Of a stretch of DNA of 64,000 bases, positions 26,130-37,770 are shown piece after piece. The DNA comes from Cacajao melanocephalus (lineage: Eukaryota > Chordata > Mammalia > Primates > Pitheciidae): NCBI GenBank assembly GCA_963573385.1, contig CAUYLG010076964.1, positions 1 through 64,000 of the forward strand, in the 5' to 3' direction. Made by a program: the position numbers and the translations under genes. The notes under the pieces were generated by a model that saw only the letters and a program-made list of their open reading frames with translations, searched no databases and was not told where the DNA came from. Position 1 is the first letter of the stretch; each line of letters begins with the position of its first letter.

Positions 26130-26530
26130 AGCTCTGCTTTCTTGCTAATAACCTAAAACTCTTCAACGGTTTCCCATTGCACTTAAAATAAAATCCTCAT
26201 TCTTCTCCCTGATTACCAGATAAGGGTTGACCTCTGCTTCATCTTACACCACACTCCCTCAGTAGATTCTAGACATGTTGGCCTTATTGCTGTCTTGAAA
26301 ACAACAAGTTGACTCTTCCTTCAGAGGTTTTGTGCTCACTCTTCTTTGTCTACACACTCTTCTTCGCTGGTCGTGGTGCCTGGCTCTCGTCGCTGAGCTA
26401 TCAGCTTAAGGGCTCTATTCTCAGAGGAGGCCTGTCCTGAAACGCCATGGTCAGTCCCCAACACACTCCCCTGCTTTCATTCTCCTGTGCATCACACTCA
26501 GCCTCATGTCCCACAGAAATTACAATCCAG
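26130..26530 (+). mobile_element. LINE-2, sense, 3' half
   Basis: 'aaactcttcaacggtttccc', 'attgcacttaaaataaaatc', 'ctggctctcgtcgctgagct' and 'ctcagaggaggcctgtcctg' match, in order, the L2 text 'cccttcaatggctccccattgcc', 'gtctcagctcaaatgtc', 'cagagaggccttccctga'. Confidence 0.75.
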
Positions 26531-27295
26531 ACAAAACTGCTATTAAGACTTTCCTTTATTCATCACTAAGCTGACTCTCAAATGTTCTTACTTGCCAACA
26601 GGAAAGAGCTACAGGATATGCAGTTGGGTAAAATGAAAGTCGGGGTGCCGAACACGGTGCCCCACATGCTCCAGTCTGTGTTACACACAACAGGGAGGAT
26701 GAAGTACAGTCATAGGCGCGAATCAACACTGACAAGATGGGAGAGACGTAAAAGACAGCAGCTAGAGGGAGCAGAAAGGAAGGAACTGGAGAGGGGAGGT
26801 GACAGGAGAGACCTTCTCAGTTTTAACCTGTGCTGGTGGTCTAGGTTTGAATTCAGCGCAAGTACTGTCCATTCAAGAGAAGCATATATACTAAGCAACT
26901 TTCTATTTCTCCTTCACTCCTGCCTGTGAAAGCCTAACTCTAAGAATGAACCTCGTTGCTACTTTCCATGTAGCCAGTGACACAGCAGGCCTGTTACTAT
27001 TGCCCATCTCCAGGGAAGCCTCACACAGCTCAGCAGGCATCACGGGTTTTTAGGCAGCTTGCCCCCCTACTTTCTGAACCACTATTCCCTGCTCTCTTCA
27101 TTTCTGAAACTCCTGACCCCATGCCCCACTCACTTCCCTCTGAAGCTTCCCATCAGAAGCCACTGATGAGGACTCCCTCCTCAACCAATCGCTAAATCCA
27201 CAAATCCACCAGCACCTCTACCGAACTTTTCCCGACACAATGGAATTCAACAAACGGTGCAGGGATCCTTTGACATTCCTTCTCCCTGCCCCTAC
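26530..27295. other. Unassigned DNA
   Basis: Contains a 115-codon plus frame (26582-26929) with no recognisable domain, and pyrimidine-rich sequence before the L1 fragment. Confidence 0.45.
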
Positions 27296-27299
27296 CCCA

Positions 27300-27678
27300 G
27301 CAACGCAAAACCTAAAACTATAAAACTTCTAGAAGATAACACAGGAGAAAAACCTTTGTCATCTTGGGCTAAGCAAAGATTTCTTAGGACACAAAGAGTA
27401 TAAAACAAAAGGAAAAAAAAAGATAAACTGTATTTCATCAAAACCAAAACATCTACTTCTTGAAAGATACTATTAATAAAATGAAAAAACAAGCCACGGG
27501 TTGAGAGGAAATATTTGCAAAACGCATAGATGATAAAAAACTGATGACCAGGATAGGTAAAGAACTCTCACAGCTGAATCATAAAAAGACAAACAAGCTG
27601 TATGACCCTCAGCATTCAACTCCTGGGCATTTACCCAAGAAAAATAAAAACAAGTCTACACAAAAAACTTGTACATGG
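27300..27678 (+). mobile_element. Ancient LINE-1 ORF2 3' part (split by an Alu)
   Basis: 'aaaactataaaacttctaga', 'aacctttgtcatcttgggct', 'aagcaaagatttcttaggac' and 'ctcctgggcatttacccaag' follow L1M ORF2 C-terminal text. The frame is broken many times. Confidence 0.8.
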
Positions 27679-27849
27679 GCCAGGTGCAGTGGCTTACGCC
27701 TGTAATCCCAGCACTTTGGGAGGCCAAGGCGGGAGAATCATGAGGTCAAAAGATCGAGACCATCCTGGCCAACATGGTGAAACCCCGTCTCTACTAAAAT
27801 ACAAAAATTAGCTGGGCGTGCTGGTGGGCACCTGTAGTCCCAGCTACTT
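27679..27849 (+). mobile_element. Alu lacking its 3' part
   Basis: Left arm and the start of the right arm, AluSc-like, stopping at 'cccagctact' without an A tail and joining L1 directly. L1 bases expected at the junction are also missing, so one deletion removed the Alu 3' end and some L1. Confidence 0.9.
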
Positions 27850-28325
27850 TATTTGAAATAGTCAAAAACGGGAAACAATCTCAATGTCAATTAACAGATG
27901 AATGTGCAAGCAAATTGTGGTATATACACATAATAATGAGATAATACTTAGCAATACAAAGGAATGACGTATGGATATTTGCAAAACCACGGATTAATCT
28001 CAAAATAATTATGTTGGTGAAAAAAGGCCAGACCAACAAACAGTACATACCATGATTTCATTTATATAAAATTCTAGAAAAATGCAAGCTAATCTACCGT
28101 GACAGTACATAGGTCAGTGGTTGTCTGGAGAACCAGCTGGGGAGGAGGGAAGAGGAGATACAGATTGCAAAGAGCTTGAGGTAACTTTTGGGGGAGATGG
28201 ATATTTTCATAATTTTGACTGTGATAATGCTTTCAAAAGTATATACATATGTCAAAATTTACAATTGTATGATCACGTAGCGTTTAGTGTACATAATCAT
28301 GCCTCAATTAAGGTATAAAATTAAG
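27850..28325 (+). mobile_element. Ancient LINE-1, ORF2 end and 3' UTR
   Basis: Continues the L1: 'ttatttgaaatagtcaaaaa', 'caattaacagatgaatgtg', 'tatataaaattctagaaaaa', 'tcagtggttgtctgga', 'ttttgggggagatggatatt', 'gcctcaattaaggtataa'. It ends at the expected terminus. Confidence 0.8.
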
Positions 28326-28399
28326 ATAATAATCCAGAAAATAAATACACATACACACACAAATCAAAACCTAAACAGATTTCTGCTGCTGCCCAACAT

Positions 28400-29270
28400 A
28401 GGAGAAACAGTTTGGAGTTTGAGTTGAGCCCAAGTTAACTTCCTGCTGAAACAAAAAACAAACACTCATCAGGAAAACAGCAGAATCCACCTTCTCTACA
28501 AACTACATTCACGATGTCAGAAACGTAATCTAAAAGTATTAGACATGTGAAGAAACAGAAAACTTTAATCCATACTGGAGAGACAGGCAATCAACTGAGA
28601 ACATCACTAAGATGAGTCCAAGAAGCTATTATTACTATGTCCAAGAACATAAAGAAAGATATGTTCACTGGCAATCTCAGGAGAGAAATGGAACTATAAA
28701 AACAAGCCAGATGGTAACTCCACAACTGAAAAATATTGTATCTGAAATTCAAACTGCATGTGCAGCAGAAAACTCAGTGACCCTGAAGATAGATCAACAT
28801 AAATTATCAAATTGGAAGAACAGACAAAATAAAGACTGAAAAAAATGAGCAGAACATCAGTGACCTTATGGGACAATATCGAAAGGTCTAACACATGTTA
28901 AACTGGAGTCCCAGAAGAAGATGATAGGGTAGGGAAAACATATTCAAAGAAATAAACAGCAAAAAACTTTCCAATTTGGCAAAAGACATAAATACACATT
29001 AAAGAAGTTCAGTAACCCCCAGGCATTGAGGAAAACAAAAGAAAGAAAACCACACCTAGGCAGATCCTACTTAAATTGCTGAAAGCCAAACATAAACAGG
29101 AAGGCCTGAAAGCAAACAGAGAAAAACAACACATGAGATCCACAGAACAATAAGATAAACGACATCTGACTTATCAGAAACACTGGAAGTTATCGGACAG
29201 TGGAAAGATATCTGTAAAGTGCTGAAAGGAAAAAAATCTATCAGTACTGAATTCTATAACCATGTTTTCA
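28400..29270 (+). mobile_element. Ancient LINE-1/HAL1 ORF1-like remnant
   Basis: 'cttatgggacaatatcgaaa', 'gtctaacacatgttaaactg', 'gagtcccagaagaagatgat', 'aaccacacctaggcagatcc' and 'aagtgctgaaaggaaaaaaa' match the order of L1M/HAL1 ORF1 sequence. It is scattered with stops and is a fossil. Confidence 0.6.
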
Positions 29271-29279
29271 TGGACTTTT

Positions 29280-29830
29280 TGGAGAAATGGCTGATTTCAT
29301 GTCTCAGCCATGACACACACAAGATGAACCTGACTTGTTGCATCAGATAACAAAGAATCTCTATCAACAATCATTAGGATCAAGTAGAAAGGAATAGAAG
29401 CAAATATGAAAAGGCTCCTGTTAGTTAAAGACTGGGCAACTGGACTCCAATATGGACAAGAATTGAGGTGGATTAAAACCCACTAAATATGCTTAAATCA
29501 ATAAGTTCATAATGAAATAAAAATTTAATTGGTACCTTTTGTAGGTGACAATGACTCATTCTGTTAAGTTGAAAACAATGTATAAAAGAAATCAAGCATT
29601 TGTTCTTTTTGTTTTTTTCTATATGAACCATACCTCTGGGCAACCAAATAGTATATGGGGGGAAGCATCTCTTTATAAAATAATTCCATAAAATATACAA
29701 ATACAATCATAAAATAACACATATAAAATGTGTACATCAAAAGTGTAGGGGTTACTTTTGGAGGCAAGAAGAGGCTATGAAGGATGGGGCAAATGCACAA
29801 TTTTATTCTATCACAGATCACACGCTCCTA
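29280..29830 (+). mobile_element. Ancient LINE 3'-region, family shared with 37770 and 57960
   Basis: 'taaatcaataagttcataat', 'aagaaatcaagcatttgt' and 'caaccaaatagtatatgggg' recur in the same order at 37780-37990 and 57985-58185. An L1M or HAL1 3' end is likely; I cannot name it more precisely. Confidence 0.5.
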
Positions 29831-29887
29831 TCATACCAACCATTTATAAAAAATAATTTTCAAATGCTTAAGAATTCATTTCCTGAA

Positions 29888-30188
<301 letters not shown>

Positions 30189-30334
30189 AAACTATAATTT
30201 CAGAAAGTGAATTTCAAAATATGTAACTGCCTTTAGTAGCCATATTTAGCATGAGATGGATTGGGAAGCACGAACCAAGGCTGCATAATAATCATTATGA
30301 AATAAATAATAAATTATCTGGAAAATGGCCATTT

Positions 30335-30500
30335 GTCCAACATTTACTAAGTGCCTACTAAGCACTGTACACTATTATAAATGCTAGGAATGAAACAGTG
30401 AATAAAATTGACAAAAACATCTCTTCTCATGGATTACATTCTAGTAGAGGAAGAAAATAAACTAAATGAGTAAAATAAAGCGCAGCCATAATGCCTGGGG
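30335..30500 (-). mobile_element. LINE-2 3' end, antisense (proximal part)
   Basis: 'caacatttactaagtgccta', 'aatgctaggaatgaaacagt', 'cttctcatggattacattct' and 'gaggaagaaaataaact' match the antisense L2 terminus. Confidence 0.75.
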
Positions 30501-30835
30501 CAGAAAAGTGGAATACAACACAATGGGCAGGTGAACCGCATCCTGTTTCCTCGCATCATTCTCAAATGGAGGGTATCTAAGGTTCTTGATCAACAGCAAA
30601 GACAGGGGTAGGAATGGAGGAGGTGAAACCAGGCCAATACCCAGCAGACGGCCTTATCTCAGATGTGACTTCAGGAATTGGGGATGTTGGAATATGAGTC
30701 CCTATTATTCTCCCCCAATCTGGAGCTGGCTGAAGAAAATGCCCATATCAGATGATTTCAGAAATCCCTGCTGCCCTCCTGGAACCCAGAATCGACATGG
30801 CAGGATCTGAAGGCAAGATGTGTATGTATAAAAGA
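30500..30835. other. Unassigned sequence interrupting the L2
   Basis: About 335 bp that does not follow L2, while L2 text resumes after it. It may be an unrecognised inserted element or strongly diverged L2. No clear flanking duplication is visible. Confidence 0.4.
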
Positions 30836-30930
30836 GACATCATACTTTAAATAAGGTGTTCCAGAAAGGCCTTGATGAGAAGGTGACAAATGAATAGAGC
30901 TTTAAGATGGTGAAGAGGCCAGCAGTAATG
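30835..30930 (-). mobile_element. LINE-2 antisense (distal part)
   Basis: 'gttccagaaaggccttgatg' and 'agaaggtgacaaatgaatag' equal the L2 antisense 'aaggcctctctgaggaggtgacatttga'. Confidence 0.65.
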
Positions 30931-30935
30931 TAGGA

Positions 30936-31042
30936 TACACGCACATGTACATATGCACACACACACACTCACATGTACACTCAGTTACACGCATGCATAC
31001 TCACACATGCGCGCATGCGCACACACACACACACACACAGAC
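30936..31042. repeat. CA-rich compound microsatellite with alternating YR core
   Basis: CA, CACATG and GCGCGCATGCGC mixtures. Bases 31002-31039 alternate pyrimidine-purine without a break (38 bp). Confidence 0.95.
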
Positions 31043-31189
31043 ATGCAGCAAAAGGCTCTGGTGTCATCACCAAGTCTCCGGCCATCTAACTTAAACAGGA
31101 GACAAAGGATAACTTTTATAACCCCTATGCACCCTCAATTGTCATTCACACTTGTTTGCTGTAAGATTCATTAAGAAACAGTAAAAACA

Positions 31190-31410
31190 GGGACCTGGGC
31201 CATCACACAAGCCTGGCTTTGTAACTTGGCTCTCCCACGTAGGAAATGTATGACCTCAGAGAACTGTGGAACTTCTCTGTGCCTCGGTGTTTTCACCTAA
31301 AGTGAGGATACTGGTACCTACCTCAGAGTGGCTGTGAAAATTAAGTAGCTGATGTATGTGAAGCAATAAATACAGAATATAACACCCTGTAGATGCTCAA
31401 AAAAAGCTGG
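31190..31410 (+). mobile_element. MIR SINE
   Basis: 'cctggctttgtaacttgg', 'ttctctgtgcctcggtgttt', 'ggtacctacctcagagtggc' and 'gctgatgtatgtgaag' in sense order. Confidence 0.8.
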
Positions 31411-31705
31411 TTCATTCCTAAACTTCAATACTAAGACCCCTCGTGCAAAGCCCCACTCACAGAGTTGATATCGAGGGCTATAGCAATAGTCAACTGCTGT
31501 AACTGTTTGAAGCCTGATTATATCAGGTCTTCAAAATCAAATACTGTCTGAAGGCACTGTGGGTCAGTTTTATTACAACTACAAGAGACTAAATATTTTG
31601 CTTATACTGTTATTTTGCTATGTCGTATTTCTTGAAACAAGTGAGCTATAAGGGCTTGGTCATTTTGGGTCAGACAGTATTGTCAATGAAGACATAAGGA
31701 AGGGG
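31410..31705. other. Unassigned DNA
   Basis: Nothing recognised in this short interval between the MIR and the Alu. Confidence 0.5.
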
Positions 31706-31709
31706 AAAG

Positions 31710-32000
31710 GGCCTGGCATGGTGGCTCACACCTGTAATCCCACCATTTTGGGAGGCTGAGGTGGGAGGATCACCTGAGGTCAGAGGTTTAAGACCAGGCT
31801 GGCCAACATGGTGAAACCCTATCTCCACTAAAAATACAAAAATCAGCCAGGCATGGTGGCACACAGCTGTAATCCTAGCTAGTCAGGGAGGCTGGGGCAA
31901 ACAGTCACTTGAACCTGGGAGGCAAAGGTTGTAGTGAGCTGAGACTGTGCCACAGCACTCCAGCCTGGGTGACAGAGTGAGACTCCATCTCAAAAAAAAA
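31710..32000 (+). mobile_element. Alu, AluS-like
   Basis: Sense dimer, followed by a GGGAGGGGGAGGG stretch after a short A tail. Confidence 0.93.
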
Positions 32001-32257
32001 GGGAGGGGGAGGGTAAGAACTGTTTCTTTATAATATGAATAACAATAAATTGTTTTAATTATGTTGCAAGGTAGAGGAAGAGACTGTTCATTTTCCATTC
32101 ATTTCCTATCTGAGGATACTCAGTTTTCTACCTCACTCCACTTTGAAGAGAACTGGTTTCAGATAAGCAGCAGAGCCAAAAGCACACCTCCACCAGCACT
32201 CATGTTTTACTCTTCTACAAGTAAAACAGTATCTCGGATGACTTAAAAGCAAAAACA

Positions 32258-32290
<33 letters not shown>
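32258..32290. repeat. (AC)n microsatellite
   Basis: Uninterrupted alternating tract of 33 bp (ATAT then AC repeats). Confidence 0.96.
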
Positions 32291-32292
<2 letters not shown>

Positions 32293-32339
32293 GCTTATAA
32301 TGTACCAGTGAAATCTGAGGATGATAATGTTGACATTAA

Positions 32340-32480
32340 AATAATTCATAACTGCTAACATGTGCTGGCCACATGAATATGTCCTGGCTACCATTCTAAG
32401 CGTGTCATACACATTAAACTCACTGCAATCCTAAAGTAAGTTCTCATTAATAGTAGCTGTATTGAGACGCAGAACAAACA
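32340..32480 (-). mobile_element. MIR SINE fragment, antisense
   Basis: 'aactgctaacatgtgctgg', 'cattctaagcgtgtcatac' and 'attaaactcactgcaatcct' follow antisense MIR. Confidence 0.65.
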
Positions 32481-32489
32481 AAAAGACCA

Positions 32490-34200
32490 AACTTAGGTAA
32501 TAATCTAAGACAATGTTCAACATGACACAGGTAGGAATTTGGCAATCAATGAGATTTTTCTGCCTCCCAGTCCAGGAAGTACCTAATCAGTAAGGACCAG
32601 AACTAGTGAAAAACTAGTGAAGTATACATGCAAGAACAACCCCTGCTAATGATAATAACTGTAGCCTAGCTGACATAAATGATTACATGGTCTAGGAGGT
32701 TCTAAAGCATCAAATGCCAGGAAGAAAAACTAAATGTAAAATCCGGGACAGAACCAGAATCTAAGCCCAAATGACATGCTATTACTGGCAATCGCTTGAA
32801 ACAGCATTCATTTCTTTGATGACTTGCAAACCAGTGGCTTTAGAATAAAGAGGACGATCTTAATATTCTATTACAAAAATTCTTTGGGAAAAGACAGGAC
32901 TCTTCACAGCCAGGCCAATCGTATTTTGATTATATATTTTGAATTATATCCCATAATTCTTTTGCTATTCGTAATAAAACAGAGCCCAAATGTTCATGTG
33001 CTGCTGAGGCCAATCAAACCTCTTTGTAAGCTGTGAACTCCATAAATCCTCAAATTCCACTCTTCCCTACTCCTACCTTCCCCAAATAATGCAACTAGCA
33101 AAGTTTCTGAGAAATCTCTAAGGTTAGCAGGAAAAAAAAAAGTTCAGAAATGTTGAAAAGAACCCGGGGGTGTAATATAGCTGAAAATCAAGCGAGTTTC
33201 TTCCTAATGAATTTAGAAAGCTAATAGTACTTTCATAACCTCTCTAATTTTCTCCTACCTTTTTCTTTCTTAACCTTAACAAAAACATCACTTAAGATAC
33301 TGAGGTAAATAATCACATAAAAAAACTGAGAGCTAAGAGCTTTTCTTAGATATTTATACCCGTGTGAAAGAAAAAAGTCATTATTTCCCTCAAATCAAAA
33401 TACAATTACCCTTTCATGAAATAACTCACAAATAGGATGAAGAATTCAAGCAACATAAAATCAAAATGCCCTTTAAAACATTAGAACAGGTCTGAGTAGA
33501 GTCCTGTGACATCCACAAATGATACACTATCCAGGGTCCACTTCCACACTCCAAAGACTGTGTGGCACCAACCCCCTTTCTCTCTGGGAGTACCCATGAC
33601 TACTCAGCAGGCGTCCTGCCAACTTCTCCTCCAGTTCCAGAGAACTTTCTCCTGGACAGATTTGTCTAAGGGAACAGCCGGAAGAAACTGTTCTAACTTG
33701 CTAATGGGATAAAACTATGTACCTGTGATAGGGAAGACAAAGTTTCAGAAATGTTGAAAATGTAGATGACATTTAAAAGTGAGCTGTGGCTGTTCCATTG
33801 TGAAGAACACAAAGAGCTGAGGAATAGCATCCAACTCAGCAAAAAAGTCACTCCTATCGTTCAGGAAAGAGGGAAGTTTTGATATTCATATGTGTTGTTT
33901 TACTTTTGTCTTCCTCAATAACATAAAGGAAACTATCAACCAACATTCATGTTGGAACTATATTAATCTGTCAGTTTTAATGGTGGTTTGCTTACGGACA
34001 TAAGAGTTAGGAAACATTAACAAAAGCATTCTCTGAGAATCAGTTGGCTACATGGAATTTACTACAAAGGATATTATTTATCTCATTAGTATTTGTAAAT
34101 TGTTTACTACACATTTTTATGTTAGTAAAATAAACTTGTAAAGCATTCTTTCTGCTGCTTCATTTTTTTGTTTGTTTTTAGAGGAACAGTTGTTAAACAT
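32490..34200. other. Unassigned DNA
   Basis: About 1.7 kb without a recognised repeat. The frames at 32824-33036 and 33506-33712 have no recognisable domain. Confidence 0.5.
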
Positions 34201-34205
34201 TTACC

Positions 34206-34330
34206 AGAACACCAGTGAGTGGTGAGACTTAAAAATAAAAAAATAAAATAAAAATAAAAATCAGCTCTCGAGACTTAAAAAAAATAAAAATTAAAAAAAA
34301 TTAAAAAAAAAAAAGAGCACCAGTGAGTGG
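34206..34330 (+). mobile_element. A-rich retro-insert with target-site duplications
   Basis: A 91-bp A-rich insert (34223-34313) starts with 'tgagactt', like the end of an Alu body, and contains a second 'cgagactt' plus A tract. It is flanked by agaacaccagtgagtgg (34206-34222) and agagcaccagtgagtgg (34314-34330), 16 of 17 identical. This fits an extremely 5'-truncated L1-mediated insertion. Confidence 0.85.
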
Positions 34331-34633
34331 GACCCTCATCAAGTTGGATTCAGAGTCCTTTAGATAAAACCCTAATCTTTGACAGCTTCCCTGCTACTTG
34401 GTATAACAAAATGTTCCAGGTCACTTTGCAGATTTTCTGCCCCATACTTGGAAACAGCCATTTTTCTTAGGAGCCCTTGTTCCTTTCAGAGGGAAATAAA
34501 TTCAAGGCAACAATCTGGCTTTACTGGTGCTCAGTGTTACAGGGTTGGTCACTGCTTCTAGGCTTCTGCTCTGAACTTTTGTTATTCGGATATTGGACCA
34601 CCTGGACTGGTCCTATAATTAAAAAAAAAAAAA

Positions 34634-34757
34634 TTTTAGTAGAGCGAGGGCTTCAACATGTTTGTCAGTCTGGTCTCGAGCTCTTGACCTCAAGTGATCT
34701 GTCTACCTTGGCCTCCCAAATTGCTGAAATTACAGGCATGAGCCACCAGACCCAGCC
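34634..34757 (-). mobile_element. Alu left-arm monomer
   Basis: Only the left arm, antisense ('tcgagctcttgacctcaagt', 'ggcctcccaaattgctgaaa', ending at 'agacccagcc'). Either a free left monomer or a truncated AluJ. Confidence 0.85.
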
Positions 34758-34759
34758 AA

Positions 34760-36130
34760 ATCTTTTCTGATTCTGCTTTTTCTAGGATTTCTTTACCTTT
34801 ATGTTCTAGCTCTCTATTGCATTTTTTTAAAAAATGTCTGCTACCATAATTTTCCATTTCCAAGAGGTCTTTTGGCCTGGAATGCTGCTTCTGTGGCTTC
34901 CCCTTCTTCTTTCCCCCCATTTCCTCCTTTAAAATAGCACCCTGCTCTTGCTTCCTGGTTATCTTTTCTTGTCCTCTCTTAGAATACTAGTAAAGAACTA
35001 TTTCAAGTCAATTCCCCTTGCATGACTGTTTCCTCTAAGTTGCTTTTTAGTTGGTTTTGTTCTCTTTCACATTAGAGGTTTTCTTCCTTTGTCTGGTAAT
35101 CCTTTAGAATGGAACTAAAAAACTGATGGGGAGCTCTGAGTATGTCAGTGGGGCTTGGGGCTTGGGAAGTGGGGACTCCACTGTAGAGGAACAGGACTGA
35201 GCTGTTCATTTGGGAAGTGCCTACCATCAATATCTTTAGGTATTCTATGTTGGTTTGGTCAGAATGCCTAAAGAAATCTCGAATCTCCTCCCCAAAGGAT
35301 GAAGAAATGGCTGCCAGCATCTCAAGTGGAAGAAGGCTGGACATCTCGGCATCTGGTGTATTCACATTCCATGAATTCCCCCTTGTTTTCAGGATGCCAT
35401 CCCTGCCTTCTGGTCTAGTGCGTCGCCATAGGCCTCAGCCCACAGTTCCTTTGTTTTGCTCTTTGAAGTAGGTCTTTTGTAGAGGCAGTGGTTCAGCTGC
35501 ACCAAACCAGGGAGGAAATCCATGTATCCATTTGCTTCTTAAAGAGATTTTCAACCAATTCTTCCCCTCACTTCCAGAAGTACCTGGTCCCACAAAGCCT
35601 GAGGCTCTGAATGGGTCTTAGGTTTCCTCATTGCTGGCTTGGGATTCAGTTGTACTGGGTCTCCTAAGTTCTTTACCGTATGACCCTCAACTTCCCAGTT
35701 TCAAAAAATGTTACTCTTGCCTTTTATCCCATTCTATTCATTCTTTTAGACTTACAAACGTAACAACTACATCAACAACTAAAACTCCTTCACTGTCATT
35801 TTAGCATGGTGATATAAGGGAGCTTAGGTGAATATGTAGATTTAATTCTCCATCTTTAACCAGAAGTCGAAAGTGTTTTACAAACACCACTTTTGCCGTC
35901 TCACTCTGTTCATCAACAACACTCAGTGGTTCACAAGTTCACACTACAATCTAAATTTTCCAAATGGCTTCCATTCTACTGTAATACACTACTGATCTAT
36001 TTATGGATCTGAATATTTACTCTCCTTCATACTCCAGGAAGCCCCTTTCAAATACACATGGAAACACACACACGTTTTCTTCCCTACTTTCCTGATTTCT
36101 TAGTGAAGCTCCTGTTAGAGGGCTCTTTTC
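34760..36130. other. Unassigned, possibly an old dispersed repeat
   Basis: Pyrimidine-rich text such as 'aggatttctttacctttatg' and 'tttccatttccaagaggtct' looks like a dispersed family I have seen but cannot name. It contains the G-quadruplex candidate at 35150-35174. Confidence 0.4.
35150..35174 (+). other. G-quadruplex candidate
   Basis: GGGG-CTT-GGGG-CTT-GGG-AAGT-GGGG: four G runs with loops of 3, 3 and 4. Confidence 0.8.
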
Positions 36131-36139
36131 AGTTCTCTT

Positions 36140-36400
36140 GATTGCCATTTAAATCTTATCCTTCAAGGTCCGGGTTCAGGTCAAGAACTATCTCCTCCAC
36201 AGGCTTCTTCCAGTTGCTTTACCTCACAGAAGTCCTTCCTCATTCTGAATCCATACTATACTCATGCAGTAATGAAAGTGTTTTGTTTATGTTAGTTTTG
36301 TCTCTTCAGTATGTTAACTTCTTAAGAGCCAAAACTCACATACAGCTTAAATGAGTATATGTTGCTGCGCTTAGCATAACAGTGAATACCTAGGAATTGT
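36140..36400 (+). mobile_element. Probable LINE-2, sense
   Basis: 'ccttcaaggtccgggttcag', 'aactatctcctccacaggct' and 'gttaacttcttaagagccaa' match L2 words for the 3' region, at moderate divergence. Confidence 0.5.
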
Positions 36401-36940
36401 TTGGGGGCAAATGTTTCCTTCCAGTTATCTTATGTAGGCAGTTTGGGGCTGCTATTATTACAAGTCAAGAACTAACTTAAAATATAGACTCTGCATGTTT
36501 GCAAATATGTGTTGGCTGACCAGAATTCCTCTGTAGTACTAAATTCTCATGAGCCTTGAATATATTATCCCTGTAAACCTGATGGTTCTTACTTCTTATT
36601 CAATTTCCAAATCCCTCATTCAAGGGGTTGAATCATTTCAGTAATGAAACTGGTCACTGGATCCAATTGCAAGTGTATTGAGTGATACGCTGGTAAATGT
36701 TTAACAATGGCTGAGTGAGGGGAAATGCTTGCGTGTGTTTCTTGAAAGTTTTATTGACATAAAGGATGCCTAGCACATAATTTACAAATAAAAAGGACAT
36801 TCTTTATTATAAATTCCATACAGCCAATTGATTCTCACAGATGTTTTTACTGACATTTCCCAAACTTATATATCAGTGGCCAACCTGTGGTTGCAACTGA
36901 TGAATGAATGCAGTCCTGATATGAATATTGGTTTAGACTA
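36400..36940. other. Unassigned AT-rich DNA
   Basis: Nothing recognised. Confidence 0.45.
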
Positions 36941-36944
36941 GAGA

Positions 36945-37130
36945 ACAGCACACTTCTACTTAAAGGGCCAGACAGTAACTATTTAAGGCTTTTGGGATAT
37001 AGAGTCTCTGTCACATCTCATCTTCTCCATTGTAGTGCCAAAGCAGCCACAGATAATATGTAAACAAATGTGTTCCAATAAAACTTTATTTACAGAATCA
37101 GGCTGCAGGCCAGGCAGTTTGAGGACCTCT
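36945..37130 (+). mobile_element. hAT-Charlie-type MITE
   Basis: 'aaagggccagacagtaacta', 'gagtctctgtcacatct', 'aaagcagccacagataatat', 'tgttccaataaaactttatt' and 'ggcagtttgaggacctct' reproduce a common Charlie-group MITE with both ends present. The 8-bp target duplication is not clear. No transposase. Confidence 0.75.
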
Positions 37131-37139
37131 AGTTTAATC

Positions 37140-37770
37140 TAAAGCAAAACAAGGAAGGGGTATGTCAGAATTTCACTTGTCAATGATGTGAGCAACTTAT
37201 TTGCTGAATCATATGACAGCTAAAGAATATTTCCTCATTTTTATACCATTTTTGGTACTACTTACAATGGAACAGCTACGGATACTATACATTTTCAAGT
37301 TTAATCTACATTTTCAACATTTGTCACCACTACCTCCTGAAGTCTAGACAATAAAAAAGACAATAAATCATGCCATCATCAATAGCATTTGCTGACTGCT
37401 GTGACATAAACACTCCTACAATGGCCAATTTCAAGCCACCAATGTTCCTTCATGTGGAGTTGGGAGGTGTTCAGTGGCAGTTATATAGTATTTTTGCCAA
37501 ACTGTACAATAAACTAACCTCAAAAATAAGATAACTAGAAAGTGATGGGGTTCGAGCATCTTTGCTTTTAATGTAATTTACTTAATTATAGGTTTACATG
37601 ATTTAGTTTTTAATAAAGTCTGTGTTTAACAACCAGCCCACAAACTTCCTGAATACTGAAAAATATTTGCCAACTGACTCTCAAAAATGAGCCAGCTCCA
37701 ACACACCACTGGTCCCATATGCCCAAAATGGGACAATCTGAACATCAATGGACAATAAATGGACTAATAT
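37140..37770. other. Unassigned DNA
   Basis: No family recognised. Confidence 0.45.

Noticed and set aside
26582..26929. 115-codon plus frame as a gene
   Set aside because: No domain, signal or homology that I can recognise; length is within chance expectation for 64 kb.
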